Positions 1-6,154 of a stretch of DNA of 8,431 nt are shown here, in pieces; the first letter of the stretch is position 1, and every line of letters begins with the position of its first letter. Source of the stretch: Alphaproteobacteria bacterium (GTDB lineage: Bacteria > Pseudomonadota > Alphaproteobacteria > Micropepsales > Micropepsaceae); the NCBI GenBank assembly GCA_003246795.1, contig QKCS01000183.1, forward strand, positions 1 through 8,431. The letters are read 5' to 3'. A model generated the notes under the pieces. That model saw only the letters and a program-made list of their open reading frames with translations, was not told the origin of the DNA and made no database searches. The position numbers and the translations under genes are program-made.

Positions 1-1302
1 GGAATAAACAAGCGCGGTTGCGATGCCCATGAAGGCCGCCGCCGATAACCGCGAATCGAAAAAATAGACAGCGAACCCGGCGCCGACACCGACGGCCGCA
101 CCCTGCAAGAGCGCAAGCCGTGTCGGTGTCCTGAGCAGGCTTAGCCCGAACGCGATGGCGATCGACCAGAACACCGCCATGAAAGCGCTCATCCCGATCG
201 AAAGCAGCACCGCGATCGCGCCCAACGAAAGGAAGTGGTAGCCGTAGGTTCGCGCCAGCGCCCAAGCCGTCGACTCGCTCGTTCGAACCGCCGTCACGCC
301 GAGCCGCCGCGCGTCCGCCTCGACCATCAGCCAACAGGACAGGTAGTAGAGCAGCGTCGGGATCGTCGCCATGATGAGCACTTCGAGATACGAGATCTGA
401 AGGTACTCGGCGATGATGAAGGCGGCCGCGCCCAGCGTCGGCGGCGAGAGAAGAGCGCCGATCCCTGCCGCAGATAAAATGCCGCCTGCGACGTTCGGCG
501 GGTAGCCCGCTCGCTTCAGCATCGGCCAGGCGAGCGTCGCGAGCGTCACCGTCGTCGCGACGCCGCTACCCGAAACGGTGCCGAGCAGGAAGCCCGACGC
601 CACCGTCGCGCGGCCAGGCGCCGACGGTGTCGGCCGCTTGCCGAACAGCGCGAACGCCCATTCGATGAAGAACGTCCCCGCGCCGCTCTTCGCCAATACG
701 GCACCATAGATCGTAAACAACACAATGAACGTGGCCGCAACGTCGAGCGGCGTCGAGAAGATTCCCTCGAGCGTCAGGTAGTTCTGCCCCACGATCCGAG
801 CCAGCGAATAGCCGCGATGGTCCAAGGGTTCGGGCATGTACGGCCCCGCGAACGCATAGGTCAAAAAGACCGTCGTGATCAGTGGCAAAGCCCAGCCGGT
901 CGTCCGCCGCGTCGCTTCGAGAATGCAAACGATCAAGCCGGCGCCGAGCCAGACCTCGATATCGAGCGGCATCATCGCGCGCGTCTTGTATTCCTCGACA
1001 TTCGTCGCGAGATAGACGAGCGACGCTGTGGCAACCGCGATCAGCAGCCAATCGACGATCCAAACCTTGTCGCGATGGCGCGACCTCTGCCACGCAGGAA
1101 AGAGAAGGAAAGCGAGCGCCAGAACGAGCCCGAGGAACGCGGCGCGATAGGGCGTGGTGCCGATCGAATATTGCGTCCAATAGAGTGCGAGCGCCGCCAG
1201 CACGAAGGCCAGCGCGCCGCCGAGCCATGCCATCGGCGCGGAAAGCTTCCGCGTCGCCTGTTCTTCGCTGATGTCGAGATTTGGGTCCGCCGTTTGGCTC
1301 AC
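1..1302 (-). CDS. TRAP transporter fused permease (4TM/12TM type), C-terminus cut by window edge
   Basis: This is an integral inner-membrane permease of a tripartite ATP-independent periplasmic transporter. It would move a solute delivered by the binding protein encoded just upstream, driven by an ion gradient. The frame stays open for 434 codons to the window edge; full-length fused permeases usually run to about 600-700 residues, so roughly the last third is missing. Hydrophobic segments are visible near residues 28-42, 53-70, 83-99, 118-128, 140-152 and 190-206, followed by the large-subunit core. The core signature is GTVSGSGVATTVTLA (241-255), then MLKRAGYPP (261-269) and LLSPPTLGAAAFIIAEYL (284-301), which matches the conserved loop of DctM-like fused permeases. 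The start is a GTG at 1300-1302 that shares four bases (GTGA) with the stop of the binding-protein gene, suggesting translational coupling. No separate small DctQ subunit is seen, as expected for the fused type. The substrate cannot be read from the sequence. Confidence 0.93.
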   Translation of the reverse strand, partial: MSQTADPNLDISEEQATRKLSAPMAWLGGALAFVLAALALYWTQYSIGTTPYRAAFLGLVLALAFLLFPAWQRSRHRDKVWIVDWLLIAVATASLVYLATNVEEYKTRAMMPLDIEVWLGAGLIVCILEATRRTTGWALPLITTVFLTYAFAGPYMPEPLDHRGYSLARIVGQNYLTLEGIFSTPLDVAATFIVLFTIYGAVLAKSGAGTFFIEWAFALFGKRPTPSAPGRATVASGFLLGTVSGSGVATTVTLATLAWPMLKRAGYPPNVAGGILSAAGIGALLSPPTLGAAAFIIAEYLQISYLEVLIMATIPTLLYYLSCWLMVEADARRLGVTAVRTSESTAWALARTYGYHFLSLGAIAVLLSIGMSAFMAVFWSIAIAFGLSLLRTPTRLALLQGAAVGVGAGFAVYFFDSRLSAAAFMGIATALVYS

Positions 1303-2264
1303 TTGATCGCGCCGTGCGCCTTATAAAATTTGGTCGCGGCCGGGTGGAAGGGAACCGCCGTCTTCACCGCCGCCCCGGCGAGCGAAAACGCCTTCGCCTC
1401 CGGATGGATGGCGTGCACCTCACCCAGATTGTCGAACAGGCCTTTGAGAATCTTCTCGACTGTCTCGTCCTTCATGCTGGCATTGACGACCAGAACGTTC
1501 GCCACGCCGATGCCCGGCACGTCGGCCGGCGTTCCCGGATAGACCGTCTTCGGCAGCGTGAAACTGCGGTAGAGATCCGGGTATTTCGCGTCGAGCTTCG
1601 GCAACAGATCCGCCGTCGGAATGAATGTGATCTTCACATTCCCCGTCGTCACGAGATCGGTGACCGCCGAGGTCGGCAGGCCGCCGATCCAGAACATGGC
1701 GTCGATCTTCCCGTCCTTGAGCGCAGACACGGATTCGGAAACGCCGAGATTGTCGCGCGTCACGTCCTTGTGCGGATCAAGGCCCGCCGCGGCGAGCAAC
1801 CGATCAGCCACGCCCTCCGTGCTCGACCCGGCCGAACCGACCGACACGCGCCGTCCCTTCATCTGCGCGACCGTCTTGATCTTGGAGTTCGCGCGCGTGA
1901 TGACATGCACGAAGCTGTCGTAGAGCACCGCCAGCACGCGAACGTGCTGCGGACCGGTATCTTTGTAGGCGCCCGTCCCCTTCAAGCCGTCGAGCGCCGA
2001 GTCGACCGTGGTCAGTCCGATGTCGGCCTCGCCCGCCGCGACGAGCTTCACATTGTCCACGGACCCGCCGGTAACCTCCGCCGTCACCTGCATGTTGTCG
2101 ACATGCTTCGAAAGCACGCGCGCGATCCCGCCGCCGTAGGGGTAGAACACGCCGCCCGTCCCGCCCGTCGCGACCGAGAGCCGTAGTTTTCCGGCCGCGA
2201 CAGCGCCGCCGGCAAAAGCCGTGGCGACGGTGGCGAATACGAAGGCGAAGAGCGCGAACCTCAT
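1299..2264 (-). CDS. TAXI family TRAP transporter solute-binding protein
   Basis: This periplasmic protein would capture a substrate and hand it to the fused TRAP permease encoded directly downstream. From the ATG at 2264 it is 321 residues long, typical for the TAXI family. Residues 1-24 form a signal peptide: MRFALF, a hydrophobic core, then AVAA with cleavage near residue 23-24. The mature N-terminus carries the family hallmark TGGTGGVFYPYGGG (33-46). A second typical segment is GRRVSVGSAGSSTEG (137-151), and MFWIGGLP and the DVPGIGVANVLV region follow later in the usual order. An in-frame TTG at 2306 would add 14 residues before the signal peptide. I prefer the ATG because a GAGG ribosome site lies 8 bases upstream of it and because the signal peptide then starts normally. 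Known TAXI cargo includes glutamate-like and other organic acids, but the ligand is not predictable here. Confidence 0.94.
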   Translation of the reverse strand: MRFALFAFVFATVATAFAGGAVAAGKLRLSVATGGTGGVFYPYGGGIARVLSKHVDNMQVTAEVTGGSVDNVKLVAAGEADIGLTTVDSALDGLKGTGAYKDTGPQHVRVLAVLYDSFVHVITRANSKIKTVAQMKGRRVSVGSAGSSTEGVADRLLAAAGLDPHKDVTRDNLGVSESVSALKDGKIDAMFWIGGLPTSAVTDLVTTGNVKITFIPTADLLPKLDAKYPDLYRSFTLPKTVYPGTPADVPGIGVANVLVVNASMKDETVEKILKGLFDNLGEVHAIHPEAKAFSLAGAAVKTAVPFHPAATKFYKAHGAIK

Positions 2265-2350
2265 GCGGCGGACCTCGGATTGTGAAAGAGGGCCCGACTC
2301 TGCCAAGCCTTGGAGATCAGTGCAAATCCGGACTATGACGCTTGCCGCAC
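2265..2350. promoter_or_regulatory. Divergent intergenic region between the TRAP genes and arfB
   Basis: These 86 bases separate two gene sets that point away from each other, so promoters for both should lie here or extend into the first codons. A perfect 11-base palindrome, CCAAG-C-CTTGG, sits at 2303-2313 and could be a small operator half-site pair or chance. A weak plus-strand promoter can be drawn as TTGGAG (2310-2315) and TATGAC (2334-2339) with an 18-base spacer. It would place transcription start almost at the arfB start codon and so imply a nearly leaderless message. No strong minus-strand promoter consensus is evident. The region's role follows from gene orientation; the individual elements are guesses. 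Confidence 0.4.
2273..2276 (-). promoter_or_regulatory. Ribosome binding site of the TAXI binding-protein gene
   Basis: On the minus strand the bases read CCGAGGT, with GAGG ending 8 bases before the ATG at 2264. This supports the ATG rather than the in-frame TTG at 2306 as the start. It is seen directly; its use is inferred. Confidence 0.6.
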
Positions 2351-2773
2351 ATGATCAAGATCACCGACACGCTTTCCATAGGCGAAGACGAAATCCAGGA
2401 ATCCTTCGTCCGCGCTTCGGGCCCCGGTGGGCAGAACGTCAACAAGCTCTCGACCGCGGTCGAGTTGCGCTTCGACGTCCGCCGAAGCCCAAGCCTGCCC
2501 GACGACGTCTCGATCCGATTGCAACGTCTCGCCGGCCGCCGATTGACCAAGGACGGCATCCTCGTGATCGAAGCGCAAAGCCACCGCACGCAAGAGCGCA
2601 ACCGCGCCGACGCGCTCGCGCGCCTGATCGCGCTGATCCGCCAAGCCGCCGTCGCGCCGAAGCCTCGCAAGAAAACGAAACCGTCGCGTGCAGCCCGCGC
2701 CCAGCGCACCGACCGCAAGGTCCACCGGGGCAAGATCAAACGCCTGCGCGCATCGCGGCCCGACTTCGACTGA
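2351..2773 (+). CDS. arfB: Alternative ribosome-rescue factor ArfB (peptidyl-tRNA hydrolase, YaeJ type)
   Basis: ArfB enters the A site of ribosomes stalled on messages without a stop codon and hydrolyses the peptidyl-tRNA. From the ATG at 2351 the product is 140 residues, the same length as the E. coli protein. The catalytic GGQ falls at residues 26-28 inside RASGPGGQNVNK, the position known for E. coli ArfB. The compact catalytic domain spans about residues 1-100. A strongly basic tail follows, PKPRKKTKPSRAAR and then RTDRKVHRGKIKRLR; in the family this tail occupies the empty mRNA channel. Class I release factors share GGQ but are far longer and carry a codon-recognition domain, which is absent. 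An in-frame TTG at 2342 would add three residues, but the ATG matches the family N-terminus better. No clear Shine-Dalgarno site precedes either start, so translation may be weak or leaderless. The gene looks complete and intact. Confidence 0.93.
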   Translation: MIKITDTLSIGEDEIQESFVRASGPGGQNVNKLSTAVELRFDVRRSPSLPDDVSIRLQRLAGRRLTKDGILVIEAQSHRTQERNRADALARLIALIRQAAVAPKPRKKTKPSRAARAQRTDRKVHRGKIKRLRASRPDFD

Positions 2774-2824
2774 CGATCGACCGTGCGCCATCCGGCGCGA
2801 CGTGCCAAGATGGCCTCAACCGAC

Positions 2825-2828
2825 GGAG
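2825..2828 (+). promoter_or_regulatory. Ribosome binding site of the DUF2855 gene
   Basis: GGAG lies 8 bases before the ATG at 2837. The alternative in-frame starts at 2783 (GTG) and 2810 (ATG) have no comparable site, so this decides the start. Confidence 0.55.
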
Positions 2829-2836
2829 CCCGCACG

Positions 2837-3883
2837 ATGACGACATCGACCGACTTCCTCACCAGCCGCAAATCGCTCGCCGAAACCAAGTTCGTTGATA
2901 CGCCGCTGCCCGCGCTGAAAGCCGGACAGTCTCTCTTCAAGATCGACACCTTCGCCTTCACTGCCAACAACGTGACCTACGGCGCGTTTGGCGATGCAAT
3001 GATGTATTGGAACTTCTTCCCCGCGCCCGAGGGCTGGGGCCGCGTACCCGTCTGGGGCTTCGCCGACATCGTCGAGTCCACGGCGGACGGCATCAAGCCC
3101 GGCGAACGCTTCTGGGGCTACTTTCCGATGTCGACGTATCTCGTCGTCGAACCCACGCGCGTCGCGCCGCACGGCTTCTACGACGGCGCCGCGCATCGCC
3201 AGAAGATGGCGCCCGTATACAACAGCTACGTCCGCGTCGCGGCCGACCCGAACTACGACAAGTCGCGCGAAGCGGAACGCGCGCTCTTCCGCCCGCTGTT
3301 CTCGACGGCCTTCCTCATCGACGATTTCTTGGCCGAGGAGGATTTCTTCGGCGCTCGCGAAGTCGTCCTGGCGAGCGCCTCGAGCAAGACAGCGCTGGGC
3401 CTTGCCTACCTGCTGCACGCAAACCGCCACGGCCAAGTCGGCGTCGTCGGGCTGACCTCGAAGGCGAACGTGCCGTTCGTGGAAAAAACCGGCTACTACG
3501 ACCGCGTCGTCCCGTACGACGCGATCGCGCAAAGCCCGAACGACAAGACCGCCGTCTTCGTCGACATGGCGGGCAACGGCGACGTGCGCGCCGCCGTCCA
3601 TCGCCATTGGGGCGACCGCCTCAAATACAGCTGCGCCGTCGGCGCAACGCATTGGGACCGCATGACGTCGAACGAGGAGTTGCCCGGTCCGCGCGCGCAG
3701 ATGTTCTTCGCCCCCGACCGCGTCAAGAAGCGCCTTCAGGACTGGGGCCAGACAGAGTTCGAGAAGCGCCTGGCTGCGGCCACGAACGGCTTCATCGCCT
3801 CCGCCGACGGTTGGCTCAAGATCGTGCGCGGCAAAGGAAAGACGGACGTCGAACGGGTCTACCGCGATCTGCTTTCGCTTTGA
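2837..3883 (+). CDS. DUF2855 family protein, divergent medium-chain reductase-like
   Basis: The 348-residue product has the hallmarks I associate with DUF2855, a conserved family without an assigned reaction. These are FAFTANNVTYGAFGDAMMYW (39-58), FFPAPEGWGRVPVWGFADIV (60-79) and the GERFWGYFPMSTYLVV stretch (89-104). The layout resembles quinone-oxidoreductase-like medium-chain reductases: an N-terminal GroES-like half, then a putative nucleotide-binding half around VVLASASSKTALGLAYLL (176-193) and VGVVGLTS (201-208). The usual glycine-rich AxxGxVG loop is replaced by SASSKTA, so cofactor binding is not assured. There is no signal peptide or membrane segment, so it should be cytoplasmic. 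The next gene starts 28 bases after its stop, suggesting cotranscription with the secreted haem protein; arfB ends 63 bases upstream. The family assignment is from recalled motifs, and the enzymatic role is inference. GTG 2783 and ATG 2810 are less likely starts. Confidence 0.85.
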   Translation: MTTSTDFLTSRKSLAETKFVDTPLPALKAGQSLFKIDTFAFTANNVTYGAFGDAMMYWNFFPAPEGWGRVPVWGFADIVESTADGIKPGERFWGYFPMSTYLVVEPTRVAPHGFYDGAAHRQKMAPVYNSYVRVAADPNYDKSREAERALFRPLFSTAFLIDDFLAEEDFFGAREVVLASASSKTALGLAYLLHANRHGQVGVVGLTSKANVPFVEKTGYYDRVVPYDAIAQSPNDKTAVFVDMAGNGDVRAAVHRHWGDRLKYSCAVGATHWDRMTSNEELPGPRAQMFFAPDRVKKRLQDWGQTEFEKRLAAATNGFIASADGWLKIVRGKGKTDVERVYRDLLSL

Positions 3884-3897
3884 GCGCGTGAGGGCAA

Positions 3898-3905
3898 AGG
3901 GGGGA
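3898..3905 (+). promoter_or_regulatory. Purine-rich ribosome binding site of the secreted haem-protein gene
   Basis: AGGGGGGA ends 6 bases before the in-frame GTG at 3912. The other candidate start, GTG at 3888, has no such site upstream. This is why the start is placed at 3912. Confidence 0.55.
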
Positions 3906-3911
3906 TTGCCG

Positions 3912-6152
3912 GTGCGCTGGATGTTGGCACTGTGTCTGATGCTGTGCGCGCTGAACGCGTCGGCGCAGCCCGCGACGCGTCTCGTGGTGAACGTTCTCGA
4001 TACGAAGGTCTTGAGCGCACTCGAAAACACGGGCTTCAGCCTCTCCGAGGCAGTCGGCGGCACCAAGATGTCGCAGACTGCCTGGATGTACCGCATCAAT
4101 CCGTACTACCGCAGCTTCGCGGATGTGATCGGCCGCCCGCTGCCCCACGATCCCTGGACGGATCAGATGCCGGCCAACATTCCGCCTGGATCAGGCGACA
4201 TCCCCGACATGGTTCGCCTGATCCGCAACTTCGAGGACAAGGGTAAACGATCCGCCAAGGACCTGAAGGCCGGCTACTTCATCCGCCACCTGTCGAACAA
4301 TTCGCAATACCCCTACGCGGTCGAGTATGACGGCGACGAGCCGCGCCACTTCGACGAGCGCTGGCTGAACTCGGAATTCGGCGAGATGAAGCTCGTCGGC
4401 GTCGTCAACCGAATGGATCGCGTCGACTTCGACCCGTCGAGCTGCGGCGAGGTCCGCTTCATCTATCGCCTGAGCTACCACGCGCCACAGTCGAGTTCGT
4501 CCCTTCCCTTCTTCGTTAATGTCGTGAAGCGTTATCCGAAACAGGCGGATTGCACGGCTTTCGCCAAACGTTGGCGCCTGCCGGCCGATGCGTCGCCAGC
4601 GACAATGGCCGCGGCTTTGCGCAACGGGCCGCTGAAGGACCTCACGTTCAAGCAGATGGAAGTGAACTTCCAATCGCTGCGCTTCACGTCGGGTTACATG
4701 CACGATTTCGGCGGACAAGCGATGTACATGCAGCGCATCTTCCGCGCGAAAGGCGACAAGCTCGAACCCATCCCGCTCGAGAACACGCCCGACGTGCTCG
4801 CCGTCGAAAGCGACCCGACGCTCCTCACCCGTTTCGTCGATTGGCTGAAGCAGGGCGACCGGCTGGATCGCCTCGACAACGGCACGCTCGTCGTCGACTT
4901 CGACGACAAGTTCCTGACCAACTTCTCCGTCTCATGGTCGACGCTTGGCCGCGCGCGCACCGCAAACAAACCTTACGCGCATCTGTTCCGCGGCAAGGAA
5001 GCGCTGCTCGACTCGATCGACCTCTCGCGCCTCAAATTCGTCAAGTCGCGCGACGCGCTGGTCGAGCGGCTCGACAACCTGACCTGCATGGGTTGTCACC
5101 AATCGGGCGGCATGGCCGGCTTCCATTTGCTTGGGTATGCCGACGACCGTTATTCGCACGGTTTCAACAAACAACAGGCCGCCATGTCGCCGCACGCGGC
5201 GGCGGAAGAGGTGCGCCGCCTGGCATACGTCGAAGACCTGGCGAACGGCCGCGAGCCCAGCAGGTTCCGCCAGCACTCGAACTTCACGACCGCCGACTGG
5301 ACACCGACTGGTCTACCGCGGTTTGAGAGCGCGACTGTCGGCCACCTCTGCACGTCGCCCGACACCTTTGCCGGCGCTCCTGCCTGCGCGCCTGTCGCCG
5401 GACAGGCGACGGCGTGCGAACGAACGGTCACGTCGAAGGACAGCCCCGTCCTCTTCGGCGAGTGCGTCGTGAAGGGTGGCCGCGCCTTTGCCGGAGCCGT
5501 ATGTTGGAAGGGCGAGATCGCCGAAGTCGCGGCACTTCCGCAAGATCGCGGCCCCATCCCCGCGTACAACCTCTTCGCGTTCCAGGACAAATGGCGATTT
5601 CAAGGGCCGGCCTACGCCGGGAACGAGGCAAAGGGACTACGCTGTGTACTGCCGCAAAGTGGTGCACCACTGGGCCGTGCCAGCCGACGCTGCACGCTCG
5701 CCGAAGAGAACTTCGACGGTCTCGACCTGAAGAAGCGTGTCCCCGCCGAACTCTGCGCCAATCAAGGCGGCAACGGCTTCGACCTTTGCGCCGCGGCCGG
5801 CAATTCCGGCGCCTGCCTGGAGTCGCGTGTCGTGCGCGGCATGCTGGACACCTGCTCGCCGACGAAGGCCTGTCGCGAAGACTACATCTGCCAGAAATTC
5901 CCCGACTACGACCGAATCTCGGACAAGGACTACGGCAACACGAGGGCGAACGGCCGCCGCACGAATCTGTCGACGCCGTCGCGCATCCGCGGCGAGGCGA
6001 TCAAGGCGCTGCACGACGCGGAGATCGGCTTCTGCGTCCCGACCTATTTTCTGTTCAACATGCGGCTCGACGGACACCCGTCGCCGGTGACGGGCAAGCC
6101 CCCGGGCAAACCGAAATTCGACCGCTCGCAGCCGCGGCGCGGATATCGCTGA
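3912..6152 (+). CDS. Secreted cysteine-rich protein with a single haem-c site, function unknown
   Basis: I do not recognise a named family. From GTG 3912 the product is 746 residues; GTG 3888 would add 8. Residues 1-18 form a signal peptide ending in NASA, with cleavage before QP, so it should reach the periplasm or outside; no lipobox or later membrane segment is seen. A large N-terminal region (19-390) contains LVGVVNRMDRVD (161-172) and SCGEVRFIYRL (177-187). I loosely recall a similar pairing from unnamed secreted proteins of other bacteria. At 392-396 is CMGCH, in TCMGCHQSGGMAGFHLLG, a classical covalent haem-c attachment site; it is the only CXXCH. The last 270 residues hold 14 cysteines (480, 492, 502, 518, 531, 578, 594, 615, 626, 635, 648, 654, 660, 708), consistent with a disulfide-rich domain. 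Mature Cys before the haem are only at 178 and 214. The Met in QQAAMSPH (425) could be the distal haem ligand. Electron transfer or redox catalysis at the cell surface is a guess. Confidence 0.85.
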   Translation: MRWMLALCLMLCALNASAQPATRLVVNVLDTKVLSALENTGFSLSEAVGGTKMSQTAWMYRINPYYRSFADVIGRPLPHDPWTDQMPANIPPGSGDIPDMVRLIRNFEDKGKRSAKDLKAGYFIRHLSNNSQYPYAVEYDGDEPRHFDERWLNSEFGEMKLVGVVNRMDRVDFDPSSCGEVRFIYRLSYHAPQSSSSLPFFVNVVKRYPKQADCTAFAKRWRLPADASPATMAAALRNGPLKDLTFKQMEVNFQSLRFTSGYMHDFGGQAMYMQRIFRAKGDKLEPIPLENTPDVLAVESDPTLLTRFVDWLKQGDRLDRLDNGTLVVDFDDKFLTNFSVSWSTLGRARTANKPYAHLFRGKEALLDSIDLSRLKFVKSRDALVERLDNLTCMGCHQSGGMAGFHLLGYADDRYSHGFNKQQAAMSPHAAAEEVRRLAYVEDLANGREPSRFRQHSNFTTADWTPTGLPRFESATVGHLCTSPDTFAGAPACAPVAGQATACERTVTSKDSPVLFGECVVKGGRAFAGAVCWKGEIAEVAALPQDRGPIPAYNLFAFQDKWRFQGPAYAGNEAKGLRCVLPQSGAPLGRASRRCTLAEENFDGLDLKKRVPAELCANQGGNGFDLCAAAGNSGACLESRVVRGMLDTCSPTKACREDYICQKFPDYDRISDKDYGNTRANGRRTNLSTPSRIRGEAIKALHDAEIGFCVPTYFLFNMRLDGHPSPVTGKPPGKPKFDRSQPRRGYR

Positions 6153-6154
6153 GA

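Noticed and set aside
566..1228. A 220-codon minus-strand frame within the TRAP permease region
   Set aside because: It is a second frame of the permease gene; only the GTG-started frame gives membrane segments and the TRAP signature.
1281..2186. A 301-codon plus-strand frame opposite the TAXI gene
   Set aside because: It is antisense to a confidently identified binding protein and has an Arg/His-rich, motif-free product.
2342..2350. TTG start adding three residues to ArfB
   Set aside because: The ATG at 2351 gives the family-standard N-terminus and places GGQ at residues 26-28 as in the E. coli protein.
2785..2798. Hairpin GCGCC-ATCC-GGCGC after arfB, considered as a terminator
   Set aside because: The stem is only 5 base pairs and no T-run follows, so it does not meet the pattern of an intrinsic terminator; such hairpins are common by chance at this GC content.
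2783..2836. Upstream GTG and ATG starts for the DUF2855 gene
   Set aside because: The added residues are Arg/Ala-rich without family resemblance, and the only good ribosome site precedes ATG 2837.
2816..4099. A 427-codon open frame on the minus strand opposite the DUF2855 gene
   Set aside because: Composition is Arg/Val/Asp-rich with no family motif, while the opposite strand encodes clear DUF2855 motifs and a well-placed ribosome site.
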